Positions 18,856-28,345 of a stretch of DNA of 36,437 nt are shown piece after piece. Location of the stretch: NCBI GenBank assembly GCA_003427395.1, contig BFEA01000835.1:451670-488106 (forward strand). The letters run 5' to 3'. The position numbers were made by a program, and so were the translations under genes. Source of the stretch: Chara braunii (Eukaryota; Streptophyta; Charophyceae; Charales; Characeae). A model generated the notes under the pieces. That model saw only the letters and a list, made by a program, of their open reading frames with translations, made no database searches and had not been told where the DNA came from. Each line of letters opens with the position of its first letter. Within the stretch, counting starts at the first letter, position 1.

Positions 18856-19059
18856 TTAAACCACCACCAGTAACTTTTGGGCAAATCTTTTCCCCACCCC
18901 GCGAACACCCTGCGCTCCAAAAAGAAGCGAACTAGGGGTGGCCTCCTTTTGGCTGGCACTGCCAGCCATTTTGCTCCGATACGCCGAGGTGCGAAACTTG
19001 TGGCTCGTCAACGGGCGTGATGGAAAAGAATGGCTGGCCGAGCGGTGGTGGTGGTTTAA
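18856..19059. mobile_element. TTAA-ended MITE, copy d
   Basis: Left TTAAACCACCACCAGTAAC, right GGTGGTGGTTTAA: the ends are an inverted repeat bounded by TTAA on both sides. The interior contains CCCTGCGCTCCAAAAAGAAG and GGCCTCCTTTTGGCTGGC. 204 bp, non-coding. TTAA targets are typical of piggyBac-type DNA transposons. That assignment is inference. Confidence 0.7.
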
Positions 19060-19350
19060 ACGAAGTTCGTCTTCGTCCTTTTTTTTTCTTTTTTCTTTTT
19101 TGAAGATCTTCTAATTTTTTTAGCATCTCCCTCCCGTTCGACGATGCTTGAAAATGCAGGGCTTCATCCAAACAAACAAACAAACAAACAAACAAACAAA
19201 CAAATAGAAAAATGGAAAAACAAAAAAATGGAAGCTGGGGGAATCTGTACTTTGTGATTGAGGCAAAGTCTGATAATCTCCCAGTGCGGGGAGTCAATTA
19301 CCATCCAGGTGGGAGAAGTTGAAAAAAAGGAAAAAGAAAGAAAAACGGGT
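19060..19350. repeat. Low-complexity tract with (CAAA)n at 19170-19203
   Basis: Contains a T-rich run (19079-19103), about eight CAAA units, then A-rich DNA. No gene. Confidence 0.8.
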
Positions 19351-19379
19351 TTGGGGGGTGGGGGGGGGGGGGGGGGGGG

Positions 19380-19415
<36 letters not shown>
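19351..19415 (+). repeat. G homopolymer tract
   Basis: GGGGGGTG, then about 55 G interrupted by one A (19382). Length is uncertain in assembly. Confidence 0.9.
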
Positions 19416-19416
<1 letters not shown>

Positions 19417-19544
19417 AAGGGAAGGGGGGGATGAGGTGGAAGGTTGAGTTATTTTAGGCAAACACTTCCCACGAATAGTCCGGTTTGCTGACTGGACAAG
19501 ATCTGTCAGGTTATTTTTGCATGGGAAAAATGTTTGTCCCCTTG

Positions 19545-19770
19545 TTTGGACCATTTCTCGATTTATGCGTGTCATCCTTGCTTGCGCAGGGGCCATGCAA
19601 ATCTTCTCTGTATCGTTCCAATTTTAACGGATGTCCCGAAGGACAATGTCCCCTCGTTTACCTTTTGGCTTCCGCCAAGGAACAGGGGTGCTGCGCAGCA
19701 ACGAGTTGGTACTCGCCACTTTTGAGGAAGGGGTGTTCGTATTTTGTGATGGGGATCCGAACGCACTAGT
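19545..19770 (-). mobile_element. tRNA/U6 composite retroelement, copy 2
   Basis: On the minus strand, the U6-derived part spans 19644 down to 19545 (100 nt, near full length): GTCCTTCGGGACATCC, AAAATTGGAACGATACAG, AGAAGATT, GCATGGCCCCTGCGCAAG, GGATGACACGC and ATAAATCGAGAAATGGTCC. The ACAGAGA box is intact, but the catalytic AGC triad reads TGC, CAAG is duplicated, and there is no terminal T run. Upstream there is no TATA or USE at plant U6 spacing, so it is not a normal U6 gene. It has the linker AAGCCAAAAGG and a B-box-like GCGTTCGGATCCCC (19751-19764) at the same distance as in copy 1. The A-box is not clear. Confidence 0.6.
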
Positions 19771-19885
19771 AGTTCGGGAAGTGCAGCAGATGGCGGGCTG
19801 ATGAGTGCTGGCATTAATGGGCCTCCTGAGCTGGGCTATATTCATGCGAAACGAACCGTCGCAGCACTGTAGCACTGGCTGGCTA

Positions 19886-20093
19886 TTAAACCACCAGTAC
19901 TTGGCCCAGCTATTGTTGCCGAGCCTGGGATCCCCCTGCGCGCCAATTTTTGCCAAAGCGCCAGGGTACCGTTTCAATTTTTTTTGGCTGGCGCTTCCAG
20001 CCATTGAGGTCAGGTACCCCGAAGCCCAAACTTTGCGTAGCGTTAACGGCAACGGCCCGCGGCCGATGTATGGGCCAAGTACTGGTGGTTTAA
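19886..20093. mobile_element. TTAA-ended MITE, copy e (perfect inverted ends)
   Basis: 19886-19908 and 20071-20093 are perfect 23-bp inverted repeats beginning TTAAACCACCAGTAC, bounded by TTAA on both sides. The interior shares GCGCGCCAATTTTTGCC and TTTTGGCTGGCGCTTCCAGC with the family. 208 bp, best preserved of the five copies. Confidence 0.8.
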
Positions 20094-20103
20094 CACGCAT
20101 CTC

Positions 20104-21238
20104 TCTTCAATAAAAGGGCCTTTACCTGATTCAGGCCTTGTAAAGGTAAAGCAGCGTGAAGGGGTATCTCGCCAGGACCCAGGGAACGTGAAAGCAGATC
20201 AAAGGTCAAGTTCTCTGGTCAAAGGGCACATCTCAACTAAAGCAAGAAGTCATTGCTAAAGGTCATTGCTGAAGGACATACCTGTTCGCCAGGTGTTGCA
20301 CATGTCATATCTGTTCAGATAGGGATGTGTCTGTACGTGCAGTCAGTGTGTCTGTTCGTGCAAAAGGGAGTGTGTCTATTCACGCAATATAGATGTCTGT
20401 TCAGGCAGTAAGTGTGTCTGTTCGTCCAAAGTTGTGTCTGTTCGAAAGTAAGTCAATAAACAGAGTCCCAGTTCTGGTCTAAGTTTGAGAAACAGTCCAG
20501 ATCCAGACGTCCAAGTCCAAATTCAGGCTGAAGGGCCTCAGCAGCAGCAGACCTCATTGGGACAGTACTGGGACACATGCAATGCAGGGTCTGGGACACA
20601 GGAAGGTCTGAATGAGCCAATGCAGACCCAACGTGAAGAGGCCAGCGCTATAAAGGAAACAGCCAGCCTCATTCAACGCCAAATCTCTACTGGCATTCTG
20701 TGCGTGGAAGTGCTGAAGCACTTGTGCGCCAGCCAGGAGGAGCAGCGCTGGAGGATGAAGATGCGCTAGATGAGGGAAGAAGACTGGGCGCTGGGAAGAG
20801 AAGCAGCCATAGCTGCCCAGCGAGTTAGTAGACTTAGAGGGTTAGTAGTAGTCTTCTATGAATAGCATTCAGAGTAGATCCTTGAGGGAAGAGAGTGTGC
20901 ATGCGTAGTAGGAAGGAGGAACTGAAACAGAGAGTGTGCAAGCAAGATTCGGATATGGTGAATACTTACCTGAGTTGGATATGATCTGCAGAGGTGGCGC
21001 TGATGTGTAGAAGCCACATTGATGAGTTGGATGAGAGATTTGTATTGCGCTGATGAGCGCCTGAACTCAGGGAACTGTGACACTCTTTGTAATCATATTT
21101 TTGATAATATAAGCTGCATAACTCAATTCTCTTCTTACCTCTTTGTCAAGCGTGTGAAGATTTTTGTGCGGTGTGTATGGAGATGATGCATGCTGTGAAC
21201 ATTCTTGCGTGAGTTGGTCTCCAGGACCCATGAAAATT
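20104..21238 (+). other. Putative 5' LTR region of the Gypsy element
   Basis: Placed by position only: it precedes a primer-binding site at 21239, but no 3' LTR is available for comparison, so the LTR start is unknown. It contains a CCTTTAC/GTAAAGG hairpin (20109-20137), a degenerate TGTCTGTTCG repeat of 25-30 bp (20300-20455), AATAAA near 20456 and a TATAAAGG near 20650. A frame at 20485-20769 is Gln-rich but starts at TTG. The likely LTR end is CA at 21229-21230, 8 bp before the primer site. Confidence 0.35.
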
Positions 21239-21250
21239 TGGTATCGGAGC
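21239..21250 (+). other. Primer-binding site (initiator tRNA-Met type)
   Basis: TGGTATCGGAGC differs by one base from TGGTATCAGAGC, the established PBS complementary to the initiator methionine tRNA 3' end used by many plant LTR retrotransposons. It lies 1 kb upstream of gag on the same strand. Confidence 0.7.
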
Positions 21251-22049
21251 TGAATGCTCGTTGCACTCATAGCGCTGGCATGATCAAGGCCGGCGAGGAG
21301 AAGTATCGAAGTGTGGTGATGGAGGACTAGTAGGAGGAAGGGAGGAGGAGAAGCAGAGTTTGTTAGTAGGGGAAGCAGGCCGAAGAAGAAGGGGCGAGTG
21401 TACTTACTTGGAGCGTGCGGAGCATTGAGGAGCATCATCGGCGGTATCTTCAACAAGAAGAGAAGCACCTCATGCCCCTAACCTGCATGCATGCGTGTGT
21501 CCCCTACCTTCTCTCTCTTCCCCTCTGAAGGTGACTGCTGCTGGTCTGGAGTCGAGTCTGGATCTGGATCACCATAATGCATCAGAGTCTGAATCGTCAG
21601 AGACTGGGTGGTCCGAGTGCAGTGTGTCAGGATCTGGTCACGTCAGATCGGGTGGTCAGCGTTCTGCAGGTAGAGTTAGAGTTATCTCTCCTACCCCTCT
21701 TGATAGGTAGGCTATGTTGAGACACCGGGGGACTGCACATTGATGTAGGAAGTGGCTATGTGCCACGTCAGATTGCAAGTATCAGGCAGTGAAAGTATGA
21801 TGATGAGCATCCACGGGGCTAATTAAGCTAGAAAGAAAGAAAAATTTGAGCGAAGTACTATTGTCTGGTTGACTACGTGTAACGTCTGCATATGACGTTT
21901 CTGCGCTTTGACTCCATACCTGCATCCAAACAGCCAACGCAAGTTAGCCAAACAACTAAAGCATAGAGGGGGAAGTACAACGAGATATAAGGAACACATT
22001 GCAAGATTCTGATCCAGGAAAGTCAGACAGCAGAAGAAAAAAAAATAAA

Positions 22050-22095
<46 letters not shown>

Positions 22096-22271
22096 CAAGC
22101 AAACATTGTATTAAATTTGATTGGGTATTCATCATGTGCAGCACCTTCCATAGTAAAAAAAAAAAAGGGAGAAAAAACGAAATCCAGTACTTCATCCGCC
22201 ACAAGTCAAGACTGTGTTAGCAAGCAAGTTTGAGTGGCATAGTGCCGTGGTGAACCGGCGGAGGACCCCCT
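21251..22271 (+). other. Gypsy leader with (AT)n
   Basis: No domain recognised between PBS and gag. A Ser/acidic frame at 21495-21710 is short. An (AT)n run occupies about 22053-22090 and an A12 run lies near 22155. Confidence 0.4.
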
Positions 22272-24420
22272 GTGTCGATCATCATCATGGATGACTATCC
22301 CATCCAGGGCCTGTTGGCCCTCTCTGTTCTGTTGGGACCCTTGTTCCGATTGATGTTCCCCCTGGGATTCGGACGCGTATGTGCGTCCCGGGCAATACTT
22401 CGGTCTGGGACAATAACGCTTGGGCCCACACCTGCGGAACAAGCAGAAATTGACCGCAGGTTGGTAGAGAAGAAGAAAAGAGAAAGAAGCTAAGAAGAAA
22501 CAGAAAGAAGAAGAAGCAAAAAAAAAGTTGAAGGAAAAGATGGAAAAGAAATTAGAAGAAGAGTTGAAGAGTATCGAAGAAGAAGAAGAGGAAGAAAAAC
22601 AGGAAGAAGGGGAGACTTTAGAAAGACGTCGTCGTCTCGACTTACCTGGGAGTAGTCGTACCGCAGCAAACCGGTTGTCAGTCGAACCGCTGGACTGGGC
22701 TGGTCAGTACTCCTACACCAACGAACCATTACGAGAATCTGAAGAAGAGCGAGATGTGTTCGTCGCAAGGCTGGCCACCGTAACTGATTTGGCTGAACGA
22801 AGTTTGATGTTGGAGGAGAAGAGGGCCGAACTGCATAACAGATTGCTAGCAACCAAGAGGCAAGAATTAAAAGAAAGAAAGAGGTTGCAAGCGGAGGGGG
22901 AGAAGTTGCAGAAAGCATTAGAAGCTCAAAAAGATTAACCATCTGCAACAGACGAACAACCTGCCCTCCTCAGAGAGGCCGTCCTCAACACAAGGCAAGA
23001 AATGACCTTAATGCATCAAACGCTACAAAAAGTAGAGACTCATCGGAGTGAGTTTGAAATTGTTTGGAACAACTTCTGGAGAAATCAGCAAAAGACGTTG
23101 ACCAGCACATCCAGACTTATATCAAGGCATTAGATGAACACATCACCAAGACCTTCACTCCAGAGGTCATAGAAAAGATTGTCAAGGGAGATGGAGGCGG
23201 AGGAGGAGATGGCGACGATAACGGCGATGATGACAAAAAGGGGAAAGGGGATCCCGATCGGAAAGGAAAACTTCCACAGGAAGTAGGGCAGGTCAGCAAG
23301 ATTAAACTCAAACTGCCATGGACCTATACCAGGAAAAAAAATGAAAGTGTTCTGCATTGGATAGCAGCAATTGAATCATACGTATACGGGCAGCGAATCC
23401 CATACTGGGACAAGGTGTTGATGGCGAGTTCATGTATGGGAGGCGATGCCATGAGCTTCGCAATCTCACTGCAGAAGGAGGCGGGTTGCAACTCAATGGT
23501 AGAGTTCTCACAGCAAACTCGGATTGAAGACTTTCTTAAAGCAGTTCGAGAAAGGTTTGAGGACAAGAACTTCGGACGTCGCACAAAGATGTTGATCCTT
23601 AACCTCCTTGATAGGAAATGGAAGAGCACCTCTGCCCTGAAAGCAACCATGGATGAATTGTTACAATGCCCCGACCATTGACTTACACCTGCCCAGATTT
23701 TGAACAGCTTTGCACGAACACTTCCTGATCCCCTGCGAACACAACTCTATCCCTGTGTCAAGGAAGATGAAATGACTTACGAGAAGTTCAGCAAGATCGC
23801 GATAGATCATGCTGGCTTCCTCGCCGAAGCAAATTACTGCCGCTACTGGAAAGATCTGCAAGCGGGAAAGAAGTGGCGAAACCGCACTATCTCAGGGTCT
23901 ATACCTGGGAAGGATAGTCTCCTTCTAACCTTTGAAGAAGGAGGCGTCGAGACCATCTCCTGGGACCAGGTAGATTATGGACTTGACGAACTCCGCGGAC
24001 CGATAGCTCAGGAGGGGAGTTATGCGGCCGTTGTAGCCTGCGGGGGAGGGCGTCAAGGAAGAGGGNGTGGCCGAGGAAGAGGTCGCGGCCGTGGTGGACG
24101 AGGTTCCGGCACCCAGAGGGGCGGTGGCGAAGGAAGCCACTACGTGGGAGGAAGGGGAAATGGTCCCTCTCAAGGTGGCCGTGGTACTTATTCCACCTGG
24201 GGTAGAGGAAGAGGCACGTGGTATAATAAGTGGGATAAGCCATACCCACCACATCCAGGTCTACCCGAAGGGGAGCCTTGGAAGAAATTGGGAATCACAG
24301 AAAAAGTGTGGCAAGAAAGGAAAGTCGCCGACCAGTGACTGAAATATGGGGACCCCGACCACATTGTCCCCTATTGCCCCGACTATAGGGGAGCAAAAGG
24401 GAACAACCAGTAGAGGTTCC
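22272..24420 (+). pseudogene. gag: Ty3/Gypsy gag, copy 1 (broken)
   Basis: Pieces lie at 22287-22493, 22528-22938, 23064-23681 and 23700-24338. The N-terminal third is Glu/Lys/Arg coiled-coil. The middle (23290-23900) is the gag body with a WI-A-IESYVYG segment and FLKAVRERF. The C-terminus is an RGG/Gly-rich nucleic-acid-binding tail (24000-24230). A CCHC zinc knuckle follows at 24336-24377 with spacing C-x2-C-x4-H-x4-C, but the first Cys codon is TGA and the second is TAT (Tyr). Frameshifts occur near 22500 and 23060, and stops at 22936, 23679 and 24336. The Gag shell and RNA packaging role is known for the family. This copy cannot make it. Gag copy 2 at 29765 is a relative. Confidence 0.8.
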
Positions 24421-24481
24421 AGTTGCCTCTACCGGGGCGTCGAATGTTGAAAAATCAGAATCCTCCCATTCGAAGGCCCCA

Positions 24482-25239
24482 ATGGCAGAGACTGAAGAGG
24501 AAGGAACTAGTCCTCATCTAGTGCACTGTCCAGAGGTGGCAAGCGTATGCATCTCTCTAGATGGATCCCTCGCCGGCGTGGGTGATGAGTTGGCCGCTCG
24601 TCGCCAAGCCTGGACTGAAATGAAAAAGAAGAAAGGACTATTAATAATTGCAGATCTTGAAATAAACAAAGTAAGAATAGGAGGTATGACAGACAGTGGG
24701 TCTACACGCAATTACATTAGTAAGAAAGGGTTGCAAAAACTGCGCCTTGGGCTTAAGGTTAAGAGATTGAATGAGCCCATTGTAAGTAAATTAGCTAACA
24801 GTAGTGAAATCGTCATGGATCGATACGTCGAGGGGGTCCAAGCATACTTTCGGCTTGAGGCAGAGGGGAAGGTGGAACGTGTTCTCCACTCTCTGACCTT
24901 CTTGGTGGAACATAGCTTGCCCTTTGATGTGTTGTTGGGCATGGATTGGGGTGAGGCTGCGAATGTGGATCTAAAGCTAAAGGACCACGAGTGTTGGCTC
25001 CCAAGTCCGCAAGGAGGCAAAAAGAAAATCCGTCTCTATCACGAATCAGGAAAGGAAAGCAGCCTAGCTCATTGTTGCATGAGTGCCCCAGCGTTCACTC
25101 GCCATGTGAAAAAATATAACTTGTATGATTAAGTCTTTGTTGCATATGTGCGCCCAGTAAAGGAGGGGGAAAGTAAGGAAGAAGTTAAGTCCCAAGAAAT
25201 TGAAAGAATACTGAAAGAGTTCGCAGATGTGGCTGAAGC
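24482..25239 (+). pseudogene. Ty3/Gypsy aspartic protease region
   Basis: A 216-codon frame (24482-25132) carries a retropepsin-like DSG active site (residues 71-73, codons from 24692) and LLGMDW near residues 151-156, as in plant Gypsy polyproteins. This protease processes Gag-Pol. The start is not a true initiation codon: the region would be translated as part of the polyprotein. A TAA at 25130 interrupts it. The frame stays readable after it to about 25239 (LKEFADV), where a frameshift leads into RT. Confidence 0.75.
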
Positions 25240-25245
25240 CCAAGT

Positions 25246-26313
25246 GGTGTGGTAGAAAGACCAATTAAGCACCGCATTGACATTGTTCCAGGAAGTTCAC
25301 CTCCTAGGGGACCAATCTATCGAATGTCACCCAAAGAACTGGACGAACTGCGAACCCAGCTTGATGAGCTGTTGAAGATTGGATGGATAAAACCTAGTTT
25401 CTCGCCCTATGGTGCGCCTGTGCTCTTTGTACCCAAGAAGGATGGCGGTGTTTGCATGTGCATAGATTATAGGAGATTGAATGATATAACAGTGAAAAAC
25501 GCTAAACCATTACCACGAATAGATGATTTGCTGGATCGTGTGTAGGGTTGCAAGATATTCTCAAAGATTGATTTGAAATCCGGCTACCATCAGATTGAGG
25601 TAGAACCGGAGGACCAATATAAGACTACCTTCAGGACAAGGTATGGACACTATGAATTCATAGTCTTGCCCTTTGGTCTAACAAATGCCCCTGCCACTTT
25701 CCAAAGAACGATGAACGAACTTTTTCGTGAATGGTTTGATAAATTCGTTGTTATCTATCTCGACGATATTCTGATTTTTAGCAAGGATGAAAAGGAACAT
25801 ATTGAGCACCTTCGACTTGTGCTAAATAAGTTGCGAGAAGCAAAACTCAAGTTGAAGTGGGATTCGGATTGCATGATGTCGTTCAAGCGTCTGAAAAAGT
25901 GTTTAATAAACTACCCGGTTTTAAAGGTAGCAGACCCTTCATTACCTTTCGTTGTCACGACTGACGCTAGTCAATATGGTATAGGTGCTGTACTCCAGCA
26001 AGACGATGGACATGGATACAGACCTATGGAGTTTATGTCTTGTCGATTGCCTAATGAGAAAGTGGTCGCTTCGACGTATGAGAGGGAGTTGTATGCTCTT
26101 CGTGAGGCTCTCAATCATTGGCGACACTATCTTCTGGGAAGTCATTTTAAGGTATACTCCGACCATGAAATACTTCGTTGGCTCAAAACACAAGCCCGAA
26201 TGACACCTAAGTTAACAAGGTGGGCTGCGGAGATTGACCTATTTGATTTTGAGCTAAAGCCAGTAAAGGGTAAGTACAATGTCATTGCTGATGCACTAAC
26301 TTCTAAGTCGTAG
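25246..26313 (+). pseudogene. pol: Ty3/Gypsy reverse transcriptase and RNase H, internally deleted
   Basis: The RT fingers/palm are present: KLGWIKPS-like start, [16 protein letters not shown] with a catalytic Asp, KIDLKSGYHQ, LPFGLTNAPATFQ and the YLDD box (25756-25767). A TAG at 25543 breaks the frame. Just after the palm (about 25855-25870) the sequence jumps in frame to the pre-RNase H linker, so the thumb and connection, normally about 80 residues, are missing. RNase H follows with its acidic residues in TTDAS, YERELYA, YSDHEIL and ADAL. Without the thumb the enzyme would not work. Similarity to Chara-type Gypsy pol is my recollection, not a search. Confidence 0.9.
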
Positions 26314-26476
26314 ATCCGACTTTTTCGGTGCCATTGTAACATACCTAGATGTTGGTGCCGATTTACAAGGAAAGATAAAGGATGCGTATCCCTCTGATCA
26401 TGTCTATGGCACGACGATTAAGCGTATGCAATAAGCGCCAATAGAGTTTCCCAATCACAAAATTACTCAAGGTCTA

Positions 26477-27090
26477 TTGTTTGAAAGAACTGATGTGAAT
26501 GATAGGCTATGCATACCGAATGTGGAAGAGATCAAAAGTGTGATCTTAGGGGAATGTCACGATACTGAAGGTCATTTTGGGTGGAAGAAGACCTATGAGA
26601 ATCTTTTGCGTTCCTATATCTGGCATCGAATGAAGCCTGATTGCATTGCTTATGTGCAAGGTTGCCAAGTGTACCAACGAAACAAGAGCACTACACAATC
26701 TCCCCTTGGTTTGCTAAAGCCTTTGCCTATTCCGACGGGACCCGGAGACTTTGTATCTATAGATTTCATGGACACTAAGGTGAAGAGTAGAAATGGGAAA
26801 ACGCAAGTGATGGTAATCGTTGATAGATTTACTAAGTATGCTGTCTTTGTAGCTTTACCTTCGGAAGCAAAGACTGATTTAGTAATTCGGGAATTTTTTA
26901 ACCACTGGGTAAAAGACTTCAGACATCCCTTGACTATTGTAAGTGATAGAGATACAAGGATCACAAGTGAACAATGACAGCAACTAATGAATGTCTATGG
27001 TTCTAAGTTGACTATGTCATCTGGTAGACATCCTGAGACTAACGGCCAGACTGAGCAAATGAACAAGATCTTGCCTCTTCGTCAAGTGTG
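26477..27090 (+). pseudogene. Ty3/Gypsy integrase, truncated
   Basis: The N-terminal zinc site has CHDTEGHFG (His-x-His) and GCQVYQ, where the last zinc Cys is Tyr (TAC at 26672). The catalytic DDE core shows SIDFMD, VSDRDTRITS and ETNGQTEQ. A TGA at 26975 replaces the usual Trp codon after TSE. The frame then continues for about 37 codons and stops being protein-like at the GA run (27109), so the C-terminal domain, polypurine tract and 3' LTR are absent. Integrase would insert the cDNA. This copy is dead. Confidence 0.88.
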
Positions 27091-27106
27091 TGAAGGGGTA
27101 ACTCGG

Positions 27107-27108
<2 letters not shown>

Positions 27109-27191
<83 letters not shown>

Positions 27192-27192
27192 N

Positions 27193-27268
<76 letters not shown>
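27109..27268. repeat. (GA)n microsatellite with one N
   Basis: About 160 bp of GA with a single N at 27192, which may be a closed scaffold gap. Frames rich in Arg-Glu or Ser-Leu across it are artefacts. GA-rich DNA with an A20 run continues to about 27540. Confidence 0.95.
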
Positions 27269-27270
<2 letters not shown>

Positions 27271-27558
27271 CGATACAAGATTGTTGTTTGGTCCAGAGGA
27301 GAAAAGTGGCCATAGCCGCAGAGCTCGGACACAGGGTTACCACGAAGGAGAGAGAAAGGTGAAGTGAAGGAGAAGGGAGGAGAGACGAAGGAGAGAGAAA
27401 CCATAACCGAGGAAGAAGGGAGAGACGAAAAAAAAAAAAAAAAAAAGGAAGACATAGTCGGGGGTGCAGAGAGAAAGAAAGTGAGGAAGAAGAAAGGTGG
27501 GGGAAAGAGAAGCGGGGTTTGGTGAGGAAGAAAGTGGCGGCAACCATAGCCGAATCAA

Positions 27559-27750
27559 GGGTTGACTAAGGTGTTGACCGAAGGGTTGACCAATGTTGAC
27601 CAAAACTTTGACCGGAGAGTTGACCGGCGAGCTGTTTGGCGTTAACCAAGGTGTTGACCGACGAGTTGACTAAGCCAAGGTGTTGACCGACGAGTTGACT
27701 AAGCATTGACCAGTGTTGACTGGGGCTGTTGACCATGAAATTGACCAAGC
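27559..27750. repeat. TTGAC (W-box-like) array
   Basis: Fourteen TTGAC words, most as GTTGACC or GTTGACT, in 190 bp. It includes a perfect 29-bp tandem duplication (27646-27674 and 27675-27703). TTGAC[C/T] is the core WRKY transcription-factor site in plants. Whether this is regulatory or a degenerate minisatellite is open. No gene is recognised on either side. Confidence 0.8.
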
Positions 27751-27905
27751 TGGAGTTGGTATATTATCGCCAAGCCTTCAGCCTGTCCCCTTGCCCTATG
27801 GATGTGCACTCCTCCCATGATACTTGCTGAGTCTGTCTGTCTCTTCTTTCTGCATTGAGTCTCTTCTGTCCAGGTGATAGGAACTTTGTGCATGTGGTCA
27901 TAGAG

Positions 27906-28230
27906 CTTTGTTGGTTTGTTTGTTTGTTTGTTTTGTTTTTTTGTTTTTTTTCCAAAAACAACCCGAGTGAGTGCTAGGGGTGCTGATAAGAGCAGACACC
28001 ACTAGCATTCTCGGGGAGGCTCCATCTATTGGTGGGGAGCAGCACCTGCTGGAAAGTGGGTCCAACGTCCCTCAACATTTCAGGAAGGGGCAGTTTGTAA
28101 ACTAGGGTTATGTAACCGTGCCACGTGTCCATCCTACTGTAAGCCCGAGTGATCACCTGAATCGACACACAGGCACACATCATTAATTCGATGAGCAACA
28201 TTGATTGCCCTCAACCGAGGGGCTCCTCTT
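27906..28230 (-). mobile_element. Poly(A)-tailed retroposon, family B copy 3
   Basis: A GTTT/T-rich run (27906-27955) precedes GGGGTGCTGATAAGAGCAGA, GGCTCCATCTATTGGTGGGG, AGCACCTGCTGGAAAGTGGG and TCCAACGTCCC. At 28199-28225 the far-end block CATTGATTGCCCTC is present. The longest copy, about 250 bp plus tail, and non-coding. Confidence 0.7.
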
Positions 28231-28345
28231 GCCTCTATCATCAATTGGGTCTGTAGTCATTTTTTTCTTGTCCTCCAAAGTATCTCTAGTTTTCGTTGTA
28301 AGTGTGTTGACGGCCACCATCCGCTTCCCCACCTCGATCATCAAT

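Noticed and set aside
21047-21075. Second hammerhead (CTGATGAG at 21049)
   Set aside because: No stem II and no GAA following the core. The word at 19799 fails likewise.
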